Below, in pieces: positions 50,733 through 59,840 of a DNA stretch of 64,000 bases. Each line of letters starts with the position of its first letter. The stretch's first letter is position 1. The notes below the pieces were generated by a model that saw only the letters and a program-made list of their open reading frames with translations, searched no databases and had not been told where the DNA came from. Position numbers and translations under genes: made by a program. Origin of the DNA: Mycolicibacterium aromaticivorans JS19b1 = JCM 16368 (GTDB lineage Bacteria > Actinomycetota > Actinomycetes > Mycobacteriales > Mycobacteriaceae); contig NZ_JALN02000001.1 of NCBI RefSeq assembly GCF_000559085.1, positions 806,001 through 870,000 on the forward strand, in the 5' to 3' direction.

Positions 50733-51788
50733 GTGCTGATCGGTGGTGGACGTGCGGGTGTCGTGGTGGCCGCCGGGGCGGTGCTGGCCGCGGTCGCCAT
50801 GACAGTGGCGAGCGGGTGCTCCACAACACCGCCGAAGAGCGCGCCGCCGGGCGCACCGTCCCTGGTCACCAGCACCACCCAGATCGCGAGCGCGGGCGTG
50901 CTGGGCAACCAACGCAGGCCCGACGAATCGTGTGCGCCCGAGCCGGCTCGCCTGGACCCGGCCGCGCCCGACCCGCAGCGCATCGTGGTGCTGGCCGGCG
51001 ACGAGCTCGACGCACTGTGCGCGCTGGGCCTCCAGACGCGGATCGTGGCGGCCGCGCTGCCCGACGGATCGACCAGCCAGCCGTCGTATCTCGGCACCGT
51101 CATCCACGATCTGCCCGGAGCCGGGACCCGCAGCGCGCCGGACCTCACCGCGATCGCGGCTGCCAAACCGGACCTCATTCTCGGCTCCCAGGCGTTGACG
51201 CCACAGTCCCTGCCGCAGCTGACCGCTATCGCCCCGACCGTGTTCGCCGACGCCCCCGGCGCCGACTGGCAGGACAACGTGCGCGCCGTCGGGGCGGCAA
51301 CCGGACGAGCCCAGGCAGCGGCGGATCTGATCGGCGGGTTCACCGAACAGGCCAAGCAGAAGGGCATGGCCAACGATGCCCCACACTTCCAGGCCTCCAT
51401 CGTCCAGTTCACCGACACCACGATGCGGGTGTACGGCGCCGCGAATTTCCCGGCCTCGGTGTTGGCGGATGTTGGAGTGGATCGCCCTGCAGCACAACGA
51501 TTTACCGACAAGCCGTACATCGAGATCGGAATTTCCGATGCCGATCTGGACCGTTCCCCGGACCTGTCGGCCGCCGACGGCGACATCGTCTATCTGTCCT
51601 TCGCCTCGCCTGCCGCCAAGGATCGGGCGCCGGCCATCCTGGACAGCGCGCCGTGGCGCAAGCTGTCGGCCAACCGGGACAACCGCGTCTTCGTGGTCAA
51701 CAACGAGGTGTGGCAGACCGGTCAGGGTCTGGTCGCCGCCCGCGGCATCCTCGACGATCTGCGCTGGCTCAACGCACCGATCAACTAG
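50733..51788 (+). CDS. fecB: FecB-like periplasmic iron-siderophore/heme-binding lipoprotein
   Basis: A 351-residue type III substrate-binding protein. The lipoprotein signal ends in ASGC near residue 28. The two lobes contain QRIVVLAGDELDALCALGLQTRIVAAA and LTAIAAAKPDLILGSQALT, typical of FecB/BtuF-like binders. The GTG at 50733 gives a compact signal sequence; the longest ORF starts in the ctaD promoter and is rejected. It is divergent from ctaD, as in Rv3043c/Rv3044. No permease is adjacent. Confidence 0.9.
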   Translation: MLIGGGRAGVVVAAGAVLAAVAMTVASGCSTTPPKSAPPGAPSLVTSTTQIASAGVLGNQRRPDESCAPEPARLDPAAPDPQRIVVLAGDELDALCALGLQTRIVAAALPDGSTSQPSYLGTVIHDLPGAGTRSAPDLTAIAAAKPDLILGSQALTPQSLPQLTAIAPTVFADAPGADWQDNVRAVGAATGRAQAAADLIGGFTEQAKQKGMANDAPHFQASIVQFTDTTMRVYGAANFPASVLADVGVDRPAAQRFTDKPYIEIGISDADLDRSPDLSAADGDIVYLSFASPAAKDRAPAILDSAPWRKLSANRDNRVFVVNNEVWQTGQGLVAARGILDDLRWLNAPIN

Positions 51789-51811
51789 CCGTAGGCGGTA
51801 AGTTCACTCCC

Positions 51812-52087
51812 GTGTTCCATGTGCTGACGATCACTTATGAGAAGCCACTCGATGTCGTCGACCAATCCCGGCCGGCCCATCTGGCGTTCCTGAACGACGA
51901 GGTCGAAGCCGGGCGACTGCTGCTCGCAGGGCGCCTGGAGACGGGGACCGGCGGCGTCCTGATCACCGCGGATATCAGCACCGAAGATGCCCAAAGCATC
52001 ATTGATCGCGACCCGTACACGCTGGCGGGCGTGGTCAGCTATCAGCGGTTATCTTTTAACGGCGGGGTCCGCGCCGCCGGGCTGTAA
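51812..52087 (+). CDS. YCII-domain protein
   Basis: A 91-residue single-domain protein with the YCII (dimeric alpha/beta barrel) features: HVLTITYEKPLDVVDQSRPAHLAFLNDEVEAGRLLLAGRL, in which the His-Asp pair common in the family is HLAFL/ND. It ends GVVSYQRLSFNGGVRAAGL. The GTG at 51812 lies 23 bases after the fecB stop, so it is probably cotranscribed. Exact reaction unknown. Confidence 0.8.
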   Translation: MFHVLTITYEKPLDVVDQSRPAHLAFLNDEVEAGRLLLAGRLETGTGGVLITADISTEDAQSIIDRDPYTLAGVVSYQRLSFNGGVRAAGL

Positions 52088-52136
52088 ACCTCGTCACGTC
52101 GGGATTAGGCACCCGCCCCGCCGGGTTATCTCTGTT

Positions 52137-52154
52137 GATCGCAACGTTGCGATC
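52137..52154. promoter_or_regulatory. 18-bp perfect palindrome upstream of adhC
   Basis: GATCGCAACGTTGCGATC is a perfect palindrome lying 63 bases before the adhC start. Flanking GTT and AAC extend it with one offset base. Its length and symmetry fit a TetR-type operator. Confidence 0.65.
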
Positions 52155-52216
52155 CAACTTGCACTCAAAACGCTGAACAAATCAGTGCTGCCTGAAACGC
52201 GACCAAAGAGGACACG

Positions 52217-53269
52217 ATGAGCACAGTTACCGCTTACGCCGCCACGTCGGCAACCGAGCCCCTGACCAAGACGACCGTCACCCGCCGCGAGGTCGGCGCG
52301 CACGACGTCAAATTCGACATCCACTTCGCCGGGATCTGTCACTCCGACATCCACACGGTGCGCGGTGAATGGGGCGGTGTTCGTTACCCGCTCGTACCCG
52401 GGCACGAAATCGCCGGTGTCGTAACCGAAGTCGGCTCCGATGTGACCAAGTACAAGGTCGGCGACCGAGTCGGTGTCGGCTGCTTCGTCGATTCCTGCCG
52501 CGAATGCGACAGCTGTAAGGCCGGCCTGCAGCAGTACTGCACCGGCTCGGGCATGGTCGGAACGTACGGCTCGGTGGGCAAGGACGGCCAGCCCACCCAG
52601 GGCGGCTACAGCGGCAACATCGTCGTCGACGAGAACTATGTGCTGCGCATCCCCGATTCCCTCTCGTTGGAGGCCGCCGCGCCGCTGATGTGCGCAGGCA
52701 TCACCACCTTCTCCCCCCTGCGGCACTGGAATGCCGGTCCGGGCAAGCGAATTGCGGTCGTCGGCCTCGGTGGACTGGGCCACATGGGCGTCAAGCTCGG
52801 TGTCGCGATGGGCGCTGAGGTGACGGTGCTGTCGCAGTCGTTGAAGAAGATGGAAGACGGCTTGCGACTGGGCGCCGGCGAGTACTACGCGACCAGCGAC
52901 CCCGAGACCTTCACCAAGCTGCGCAACTCGTTCGACCTGATCCTGAACACCGTGTCGGCCAACCTGGATCTGAGCGCCTACCTCAGCACGTTGCGGGTCG
53001 ACGGCACCCTCGTCGAGTTGGGCATGCCCGAGCAGCCGATGGTAGTGCCGGCGCAGCCGCTGGTCAGCATGCGGCGCCACCTCTCCGGTTCGATGATCGG
53101 CGGCATCCCGGAAACCCAGGAGATGCTGGACTTCTGCGCCGAGAAGGGCATCGAGCCCGAAATCGAGCTGATCCAGCCGGATTACATCAACGAGGCCTAC
53201 GAGCGCGTGCTCGTCAGCGACGTGCGGTACCGCTTCGTGATCGACACCGAACCGCTGCGGACTGCATAG
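52217..53269 (+). CDS. adhC: Zinc NADP-dependent alcohol dehydrogenase AdhC
   Basis: A 350-residue cinnamyl-alcohol-dehydrogenase-type MDR enzyme. The catalytic zinc ligands lie in GICHSD and GHEIAG. The structural zinc loop is [20 protein letters not shown], and the NADP site is [15 protein letters not shown]. It reduces a range of aldehydes. A ribosome binding site AGAGGA precedes the ATG. Syntenic with Rv3045. Confidence 0.95.
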   Translation: MSTVTAYAATSATEPLTKTTVTRREVGAHDVKFDIHFAGICHSDIHTVRGEWGGVRYPLVPGHEIAGVVTEVGSDVTKYKVGDRVGVGCFVDSCRECDSCKAGLQQYCTGSGMVGTYGSVGKDGQPTQGGYSGNIVVDENYVLRIPDSLSLEAAAPLMCAGITTFSPLRHWNAGPGKRIAVVGLGGLGHMGVKLGVAMGAEVTVLSQSLKKMEDGLRLGAGEYYATSDPETFTKLRNSFDLILNTVSANLDLSAYLSTLRVDGTLVELGMPEQPMVVPAQPLVSMRRHLSGSMIGGIPETQEMLDFCAEKGIEPEIELIQPDYINEAYERVLVSDVRYRFVIDTEPLRTA

Positions 53270-53272
53270 CGG

Positions 53273-53602
53273 TCACTCGCTGACGGGGTCCTCGGACACA
53301 CCGGCCAGCGGCCAACCGGCCGCGGCCAGTGTGGCCGCGACCCGCTTGACGTTCTCCGGCCCCGCATCGTGGTGACTGACGTCCTTGATGAATGCCGCGA
53401 TCTCGTCCTCGTCGATCCCGCCGTCAAGGGCGGCCGAGTCCTTCGCGGTGATGTTGGCGACGACCTCTTTGATCTGCTCTTCGGTCAGCGGCGTCGAGCG
53501 CAACAAGGCCAGCAGCGGGACCCGGTCAGGACCGGGCACCCCGTTGGGGTAACCGGCCCGCAGCCAGTTCAGGATCGAGTTCAACAGCGACGTAGCGGTC
53601 AC
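53273..53602 (-). CDS. DUF3349 protein (Rv3046c-like)
   Basis: A 109-residue small helical protein of the mycobacterial DUF3349 family: LNSILNWLRAGYPNGVPGPDRVPLLALLRSTPLTEEQIKEVVANI is diagnostic. GTG start. It converges with adhC at four bases between stops and is the last backbone gene before synteny with M. tuberculosis breaks. Function unknown. Confidence 0.85.
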   Translation of the reverse strand: MTATSLLNSILNWLRAGYPNGVPGPDRVPLLALLRSTPLTEEQIKEVVANITAKDSAALDGGIDEDEIAAFIKDVSHHDAGPENVKRVAATLAAAGWPLAGVSEDPVSE

Positions 53603-53676
53603 GCCGCTCAGTCTCTCGGTTAGGTCCGGACTGCGCCAGCACCGATGGGACAGTTCTCTCCCGGTTCATACCGCGT

Positions 53677-54549
53677 TCACCGGTCGACGGCGTGTTTGCC
53701 CAGGAATTGGACGACCGCATCGGCGAACAGATCGTTGCGATCGCCCGCGACCATGTGGCCGGCGCCCGCGACGTCGGCGAACTCGATCTGGGGAAACCGC
53801 GCGAGGAAGTCGTCGGCGCGCTCCTGCGTGACGAGGTCGCTCATCTGACCGCGCACCAGCAGCATCGGGGTGCCTTCCGCCAAGATCGCCGCGACCGCCG
53901 CGTTGATCCGATCGACCTCGGTCACCTCGATGGGTGGGCGCGACGCGCTGCCGTCGATGAATTTCGGATCCCAGTGCCAGTACCAGCGGCCGTCGCGGTG
54001 ACGCAGATTGGCGCGAAGGCCGTCGAGGTCGTCGGGCCGCCGGCGGTGCGGGTTGTACTCCTGAATCATGTCGGCCACCTCCTCGAGCGAGGCGAAACCG
54101 GATTCCATTCGGTCGTACATGAATTGGTGGATTCGCGAGGCGCCCGACGGGTCCATGTCCGGGACGATGTCGACGAGGACGAGGGCGCGCAGCGTCTCGG
54201 GGGCGATCTCACCGGCGAGCAGCATCCCGGTGAATCCACCCAGGGATGCGCCGACCAGCACCGGGTGCGGCGGCAGCCCGCGCATGAGTTCGAGTACATC
54301 GCCGGCGAAGCTGACCACCCGGTAGTCGCCGTCTGGCGACCAGTCGGACTCGCCGTGGCCGCGCAGGTCGACGGTGACTGCCTGCCAGCCGCGGGCGGCG
54401 ACTGCCGCGGCTGCCCGGCCCCACGATCGGCGCGTCTGGCCACCACCGTGCAGGAACACGACGGCAGGCGCGCCCGGTTCGCCGATGCGGTCGGCCGCGA
54501 TGCGGACCCCGTCGACACCAGCCGTGCTGAACGGTTCGGGTGCGCTCAC
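53677..54549 (-). CDS. Alpha/beta hydrolase
   Basis: A 290-residue alpha/beta hydrolase fold enzyme. The oxyanion region is VVFLHGGGQTRRSWG, the nucleophile elbow is VGASLGG, and the late His is in AGAGHMVAGDRND. The acid is probably the Asp of QMSDLV. The cap region is Asp/Arg-rich (YNPHRRRPDDLDGL). Epoxide-hydrolase- or esterase-like; substrate unknown. GTG start; monocistronic. Confidence 0.88.
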   Translation of the reverse strand: MSAPEPFSTAGVDGVRIAADRIGEPGAPAVVFLHGGGQTRRSWGRAAAAVAARGWQAVTVDLRGHGESDWSPDGDYRVVSFAGDVLELMRGLPPHPVLVGASLGGFTGMLLAGEIAPETLRALVLVDIVPDMDPSGASRIHQFMYDRMESGFASLEEVADMIQEYNPHRRRPDDLDGLRANLRHRDGRWYWHWDPKFIDGSASRPPIEVTEVDRINAAVAAILAEGTPMLLVRGQMSDLVTQERADDFLARFPQIEFADVAGAGHMVAGDRNDLFADAVVQFLGKHAVDR

Positions 54550-54691
54550 ACATTCAGCATCGGTGATGAAATCGCCGGCTCAAAGCGCCAGTCCCACCGG
54601 AATGAAGCCTTTGGGTGTCGATAGCCGGGACGAACGGCCCTACGGTGACGCCGCCGCGGCGCGGACGTTAGACGGGTGGAGCGGAACGTAG

Positions 54692-55537
54692 ATGACCCAT
54701 AGGGCGGTCTTTCCCCGGGTGACCCGCGCGTTGGAGCGCCCGTGGTACATCCTCGGCCGGATCGGAGATCAGACGCTGTTCTACGCCAAAGCGATGGCAG
54801 GAATTCCGGCAGCAGTGCGCTCCTACCGTACTGAAATCGTCCGGCTCATCGCCGAGATCAGCATGGGCGCAGGCGTGCTGGCAATGATCGGCGGCACGCT
54901 GGTGGTGGTCGGGTTTCTCACCGTCGCCACCGGTGGAACGTTGGCTGTGCAGGGCTACAGCTCGCTGGGCAACATCGGCATCGAAGCGCTCACCGGATTC
55001 CTGGCGGCGTTCATCAATGTGCGTATCTCGGCACCCGTCGTGGCGGGGATCGGCCTGGCCGCCACCTTCGGCGCGGGTGTCACCGCCCAACTGGGAGCGA
55101 TGCGGGTCAACCAGGAAATCGACGCGCTGGAAGCGATGGCGATCCCGTCCTTGGTGTTCCTGGTCAGCACCAGGATCGTGGCCGGCATGGTGTCGATCGC
55201 GCCGCTGTACGCGGTCGCGGTGATCCTGTCGTTCCTCGCCAGCCAATTCACCACCGTCGCGCTGCTGGGGCAATCGGCCGGGCTCTACCAGCACTACTTC
55301 TCGACGTTCCTGAGCCCGATCGACCTGATGTGGTCGTTCGTTCAGGCGATCCTGATGGCCATCGCGATCCTGTTGATTCACACCTATTTTGGCTTCTACG
55401 CCTCGGGCGGACCGTCCGGAGTCGGCGTTGCGACGGGTGACGCTGTGCGGACCTCACTGGTGGTGTTGGTGTCGGTGACGTTGCTGATCTCGCTGGCGAT
55501 CTACGGCAGCCAGGGACGATTCAACCTGGCAGGCTGA
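54692..55537 (+). CDS. Solitary YrbEB/MlaE-family ABC permease
   Basis: A 281-residue MlaE/YrbE permease, closest in pattern to the YrbE-B member of mce operons: LIAEISMGAGVLAMIGGTLVVVGFL, QGYSSLGNIGIEALTGFLAAFINVRI, GAGVTAQLGAMRVNQEIDALEAM. There are about five transmembrane segments. Normally yrbEA-yrbEB-mceA-F are clustered, but here there is no YrbEA, Mce or Mkl gene on either side. It may complement a remote mce system or be a remnant. The 3' end converges on a TetR gene six bases away. Confidence 0.9.
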   Translation: MTHRAVFPRVTRALERPWYILGRIGDQTLFYAKAMAGIPAAVRSYRTEIVRLIAEISMGAGVLAMIGGTLVVVGFLTVATGGTLAVQGYSSLGNIGIEALTGFLAAFINVRISAPVVAGIGLAATFGAGVTAQLGAMRVNQEIDALEAMAIPSLVFLVSTRIVAGMVSIAPLYAVAVILSFLASQFTTVALLGQSAGLYQHYFSTFLSPIDLMWSFVQAILMAIAILLIHTYFGFYASGGPSGVGVATGDAVRTSLVVLVSVTLLISLAIYGSQGRFNLAG

Positions 55538-55542
55538 CGTTC

Positions 55543-56154
55543 TCAGTCCAGCTGCGGGATCGACGCATCGGTGGCGAGTTCAGCGTAGCGCCGCATGAGC
55601 CGAAATGCGGTGGCGCGGTTGAGCTCTGGATCCCGCGCGACGATGCGATAACCGAAGTAGTCCTCCATGGACATCAGCGTCATCGCGATGTCGCGGGCCG
55701 GGTCGCTGAGACGGAACGCCCCGGACCGGGCGCCCGCATCCAACAGATCCGTATAGAGACCGACCTGACGGTGGTAGATCCCCTGCACGTCGCGACGCGT
55801 GTCCAGATCGAATCCGGCCGCCAGTACCGCCCGCCAGATGGCACGCCACTCAGCATCTTCTGGACCGGTGGGCAGACCGGCAGCGATCGTCTGGGCGAGC
55901 TGGCGGCACGGATCGTCGCTCTCGGTGCGCAACCGCAGCCGGTCATCGTAGAACCGGACGTCAGAGCGCAACGCCAGCTCCGACAGCAGCTCGGCCATGT
56001 CCTTGAAGTAATACCGGACGGCGTTGGTGGTCAGGCCCAGCTCCGAGGCGACGTCGGAGAGCTTGAGGGTGGCCAGGTCATGGCGTTCGATCAGCGCGAT
56101 GGCGGCATCCATGATGTCGCCGCGCCGTTCGACCTGCCGGTTCGGCCGTGCCAT
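55543..56154 (-). CDS. TetR-family repressor
   Basis: A 203-residue regulator. The N-terminal helix-turn-helix is RRGDIMDAAIALIERHDLATLKLSDVASELGLTTNAVRYYFKDMAELL. The C-terminal ligand domain includes LPTGPEDAEWRAIWRAVLAAGFD. The ATG at 56154 gives a normal N-terminus; the longer ORF runs through the operator. It is divergent from the aminopeptidase-permease operon, with a strong inverted repeat between, so it probably represses that operon. Confidence 0.92.
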   Translation of the reverse strand: MARPNRQVERRGDIMDAAIALIERHDLATLKLSDVASELGLTTNAVRYYFKDMAELLSELALRSDVRFYDDRLRLRTESDDPCRQLAQTIAAGLPTGPEDAEWRAIWRAVLAAGFDLDTRRDVQGIYHRQVGLYTDLLDAGARSGAFRLSDPARDIAMTLMSMEDYFGYRIVARDPELNRATAFRLMRRYAELATDASIPQLD

Positions 56155-56234
56155 ACCTGCGCCACTCCTGTCGTCGTGCTGGGTGGATCCATCCCATTTT
56201 GCACTTCCTCTTGCGTGCTGCGTCACACCGGCGC

Positions 56235-56265
56235 ATAGTTCTTTTCCAATCAGGAAAAAAACTAT
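56235..56265. promoter_or_regulatory. Inverted-repeat operator before the DmpA-type operon
   Basis: ATAGTTCTTTTCC (56235-56247) and GGAAAAAAACTAT (56253-56265) form 13-bp arms with one mismatch around AATCA. It is A/T-rich in a GC-rich setting and lies 21 bases before the aminopeptidase start. The divergent TetR is the obvious candidate binder. Confidence 0.75.
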
Positions 56266-56285
56266 CGGTGAAGTGAGCGTGACCA

Positions 56286-57401
56286 ATGCGGGCCAGAGAC
56301 CTCGGCGTAGCCATCGGGGAACACCCCACCGGGCCGCACAACGCCATCACCGACGTCGCGGGTGTCCGGGTGGGGCACACCACCATCACCTCCGACGATC
56401 CGCACACCGTGCGCACCGGCGTCACAGTGGTCATCCCCCACGAACACATCTGGACCGAACCGGTGTTCGCCGGCGCGCACCGGCTCAACGGCAGCGGCGA
56501 ACTGACCGGCCTGGAATGGATCCGAGAATCCGGCGAGCTCACCACCGCCATCGGCCTGACCAACACGCACAGCGTCGGCGTGGTTCGCGACGAACTGGTG
56601 GCAGCGCAGGTGCGGGCCCGCGGCGAAGGCGCCTATTGGTCGTTACCCGTGGTGGGCGAAACCTACGACGGACTGCTCAACGACATCAACGGCTTTCACG
56701 TGCGTCCCGAGCACGTACGCTCCGCGCTGGACAACGCCAGCGGTGAGCCACCCGCCGAGGGCAACGTCGGCGGCGGAACAGGGATGATCTGCCACGGCTT
56801 CAAAGGCGGTATCGGTACCGCCTCCAGGATCACCGACACCATGGCCGGGCGCTACACCGTCGGGGTCCTGGTGCAGGCGAATCATGGCCGGCGCGAACGA
56901 CTTCGGATCAACGGCGTGCCGGTCGGCGAGCGGATCGGCGCCGCGGAGGTACCGCTTCCCGAACTTCCCGCCCGCTACGAACCCGGATCGGGCTCGATCA
57001 TCGTCATCGTCGCCACCGACGCTCCATTGCTCCCGCACCAGTGCACCCGGGTGGCCCAGCGTTCTGCGCTGGCCGTCAGCCGACTCGGCGGCAGCGGCGA
57101 GCAGTACAGCGGGGATCTGATGCTGGCGTTCTCGACCGGCAACCGCGGGATCCCGCCCTACGCATGGGACGAGAATACGGCGACCTCACGCCCGGAGATC
57201 CCACTGCGGATGGTGGCGCCGCAGCTGATGACCCGACTGTTCGACCTGACCATCGAGGCGACGGAGGAGGCCATCGTCAATGCCATGGTCGCCGCCACCA
57301 CGATGACCGGCCGCAACGGTTTCACCGTCCACGCACTGGACCACGACTTACTTCGCCATGCGCTGTCCCCCACTGCCCGAACACTTCAGGAGATCCCATG
57401 A
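56286..57401 (+). CDS. P1/DmpA-family aminopeptidase (S58)
   Basis: A 371-residue Ntn-type hydrolase of the DmpA/BapA family, which self-cleaves to expose a nucleophilic Ser. The pattern GPHNAITDVAGVRVGHTTI at the start and EGNVGGGTGMICHGFKGGIGTASR are conserved. The likely cleavage site lies before the Ser of EQYSGDLMLAFSTGN; the canonical Gly-Ser is less exact here (Tyr-Ser), which needs checking. Such enzymes release N-terminal D- or beta-amino residues from peptides or amides. Coupled by ATGA to an APC permease. Confidence 0.88.
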   Translation: MRARDLGVAIGEHPTGPHNAITDVAGVRVGHTTITSDDPHTVRTGVTVVIPHEHIWTEPVFAGAHRLNGSGELTGLEWIRESGELTTAIGLTNTHSVGVVRDELVAAQVRARGEGAYWSLPVVGETYDGLLNDINGFHVRPEHVRSALDNASGEPPAEGNVGGGTGMICHGFKGGIGTASRITDTMAGRYTVGVLVQANHGRRERLRINGVPVGERIGAAEVPLPELPARYEPGSGSIIVIVATDAPLLPHQCTRVAQRSALAVSRLGGSGEQYSGDLMLAFSTGNRGIPPYAWDENTATSRPEIPLRMVAPQLMTRLFDLTIEATEEAIVNAMVAATTMTGRNGFTVHALDHDLLRHALSPTARTLQEIP

Positions 57402-58816
57402 CCACATCCACCAAGGCCGAAGGGCGCCGCCTGAACGGGCGCCTCGGACCGATCGGCATCGTGTTCATGGTCGTCGCCGCGGCCGCCCCACTGACCGTGA
57501 TCGGCGGCAACATGCCGTTGGCGATGGGACTGGGCAACGGCGCGGGTGCCCCGATGGGATTCGTGATCGCCGCACTGGTGCTCTTGGTCTTCAGCGTCGG
57601 GTTCGTCACCATGACACCGTATGTACCCGAGGCCGGGGCGTTCTTCTCTTATGTGACAGTCGGACTCGGTGAGCGCGTCGGCAAGGGCATCGCGGTGGTC
57701 GCGCTGATCGCCTACACCGCGATCCAGGTGGGCATCTACGGCTACATCGGTTGGGCCATCAACGACACCGTCACGCATTACAACGGGCCGGTGATCCCAT
57801 GGCCGGTGTACTCGTTCGTCGTTCTGGCGATCGTCGCGGTACTCGGCTACCGGCATATCGAGTTGAGCGCCAAGGTGCTCGGTGTGGCGCTGGCGCTCGA
57901 GATCGGCATCGTCGTCATCCTGGACGTGGTGATGGTGGCCAACCCCAGCCCGGCCGGAGTCACGTTGAGCTCGTTCGATCCCGCCGTCTTCACTCACGGC
58001 ACACTGGGCATTGCAGTCCTGTTCGCGCTTACCGGATTCATCGGTTTCGAGGCCACCGCCGTATTCCGCGACGAGGCGCGGGATCCGGAACGCACCATCC
58101 CGCTCGCCACCTACGCCGCGGTCATCATCATCGGCGCGTTCTACGCGATCACGGTGTGGGCGTTCGTCGTCGCTCTCGGGCCCGACCAGGTGACCGCGAC
58201 AGCTGAGAAAACCCTTGCTGGAGAAGGCAATATGCTGCTGGATACCGCCGGTGACATGCTGGGGACGATCGGGCGCGACATCGTCAACGTACTGCTGTTG
58301 ACCAGTCTGTTCGCCTGTGTGCTGTCGTTCCACAACGTGATCGCGCGCTACCAGTTCGTGCTGGCCGGAAAGGGTCTGCTGCCGGCCAGACTCGCCGGCG
58401 TGCACGACAACCACGAGTCGCCGGCATTCTCATCGGTGGTCCAGACCGTCACTGCCGCCGTCATCGTCGGGGTGCTGGCGATCCTCGGGATCGACCCGCT
58501 GGTCGGCGTTTTCGGCTCGATGGCGGGAATCGCCACCGTCGGCATGGTGGTGCTGATGCTCACCACGTCAATCGCGGTACTGGCGTTCTTCCTTCGCGGG
58601 CGCGCAAGCGGCCCACTGTGGACCACCCGTCTGGCGCCGGCACTTGCGGTGCTCGGATTGCTGGGAAGTCTGTGGCTGGTGCTGTCGAACTTCACCTTGG
58701 TCACCGGCGGCAGTGCCACATTGAGCACCATCTTGGCCGCGATCCCGTTCGTCGGCCTGATCGCAGGTGCGCTCGCCTGGCGGCCGTCGCGGTCATTGGC
58801 ACCCTCGACAAACTGA
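57398..58816 (+). CDS. APC-superfamily amino acid permease
   Basis: A 472-residue permease with about twelve transmembrane segments. TM1 has the substrate-binding break (IGIVFMVVAAAAPLTVIGGNMP), TM6 contains LFALTGFIGFEATAVFRDEARDPERTIP, and an internal loop has HNVIARYQFVLAGKGLLP. It probably imports the amino acid, amine or small peptide handled by the coupled DmpA-type hydrolase. A 13-bp-arm hairpin terminator follows 29 bases after the stop. Confidence 0.9.
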   Translation: MTTSTKAEGRRLNGRLGPIGIVFMVVAAAAPLTVIGGNMPLAMGLGNGAGAPMGFVIAALVLLVFSVGFVTMTPYVPEAGAFFSYVTVGLGERVGKGIAVVALIAYTAIQVGIYGYIGWAINDTVTHYNGPVIPWPVYSFVVLAIVAVLGYRHIELSAKVLGVALALEIGIVVILDVVMVANPSPAGVTLSSFDPAVFTHGTLGIAVLFALTGFIGFEATAVFRDEARDPERTIPLATYAAVIIIGAFYAITVWAFVVALGPDQVTATAEKTLAGEGNMLLDTAGDMLGTIGRDIVNVLLLTSLFACVLSFHNVIARYQFVLAGKGLLPARLAGVHDNHESPAFSSVVQTVTAAVIVGVLAILGIDPLVGVFGSMAGIATVGMVVLMLTTSIAVLAFFLRGRASGPLWTTRLAPALAVLGLLGSLWLVLSNFTLVTGGSATLSTILAAIPFVGLIAGALAWRPSRSLAPSTN

Positions 58817-58844
58817 TTCGAAGCCGAGGCGCCGAACCCGTGCT

Positions 58845-58880
58845 GCCGCACGGCCTCTGGCATTTACGAGGCCGTGCGGC
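58845..58880 (+). terminator. Hairpin terminator after the APC permease
   Basis: GCCGCACGGCCTC and GAGGCCGTGCGGC form perfect 13-bp arms around a 10-base loop. There is no T-tract, as in many actinobacterial terminators. It sits between the permease stop and the nrdF remnant stop, so it may end transcripts from both sides. Confidence 0.75.
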
Positions 58881-58895
58881 CGGACGTCCCGAGGA

Positions 58896-59183
<288 letters not shown>

Positions 59184-59208
59184 TCACGGCCGATGATCAC
59201 TCGCACAG

Positions 59209-59228
59209 AACTACCGTTATCGGTAGTT
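59209..59228. terminator. Hairpin across the stop codon of the 82-aa gene
   Basis: AACTACCG-TTAT-CGGTAGTT has perfect 8-bp arms. The TAA stop of the minus-strand 82-codon gene lies in its loop. It may act as a terminator or protect the 3' end. There is no long T-run. Confidence 0.4.
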
Positions 59229-59465
59229 AGGCGGATCATCGTCGCCACGGTGCAGTTTGTTGCTCTGTTCGAGCAGCGTCTGCGCATGAAGCTGCGCATC
59301 TTCGATGGTTCGATGCCATTGCTCATATGTGGAGTTGCGTCCGTGATGGTGACGGTTTACGACTACCGTCTTGAACGGCTTGTCCGAGTAGGGAAGATCG
59401 CCACCTTCACTAATCGTGATGCTTACCCAACCGCCGACGATTGTGTCGATGATCCGTTCATTCAC
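59217..59465 (-). CDS. 82-aa unknown protein, island
   Basis: A soluble acidic/His-containing protein (VVVNRHHHGRNSTYEQWHRTIEDAQLHAQTLLEQ) with a helical C-terminal half. Its GTG overlaps the stop of the preceding membrane-protein gene (GTGA), which supports it being translated. No family is recognised. It lies just inside the presumed island, 240 bases from the nrdF remnant. Confidence 0.55.
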   Translation of the reverse strand: MNERIIDTIVGGWVSITISEGGDLPYSDKPFKTVVVNRHHHGRNSTYEQWHRTIEDAQLHAQTLLEQSNKLHRGDDDPPNYR

Positions 59466-59662
59466 GACTTAGCTCTCATCACGTCGTGCGGCTGCCGTTC
59501 GCCGTCGCAACCACGTGACCACGTGACCACGGCCAGCGGGCCGAACGCGGCCGCCGGGTACACGAAGATCCACGGATGCCCCCAGCCGGAAATCAACTCC
59601 ACAACGATTGTCGCGACGAACACCACCGCCAGCACCGCGCACACCCGCCAAAGCCAAAGCAT
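59462..59662 (-). CDS. Small two-TM membrane protein, island
   Basis: A 66-residue protein with two hydrophobic segments: VCAVLAVVFVATIVVELISG and PWIFVYPAAAFGPLAVVTW, and a short polar C-terminus. The ATG at 59662 has GGGTAGGG upstream; GTG codons three and six codons earlier are alternatives. It is coupled to the 82-aa gene. Function unknown. Confidence 0.55.
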   Translation of the reverse strand: MLWLWRVCAVLAVVFVATIVVELISGWGHPWIFVYPAAAFGPLAVVTWSRGCDGERQPHDVMRAKS

Positions 59663-59840
59663 GCCGGGCACCCTACCCACCGATACCGCCGACAGAACCC
59701 GGAACGGTGCCCATGCACACCTTGCACCACCGTAAACGGGGAAGCACTACGAGCGTGGATCACACCCTGAGCCCTTGGAAGTGGATCCGCTACGACCCTT
59801 GGTCTTCGATGGCGACCGTACGCGCCACAGCACTCACCTC

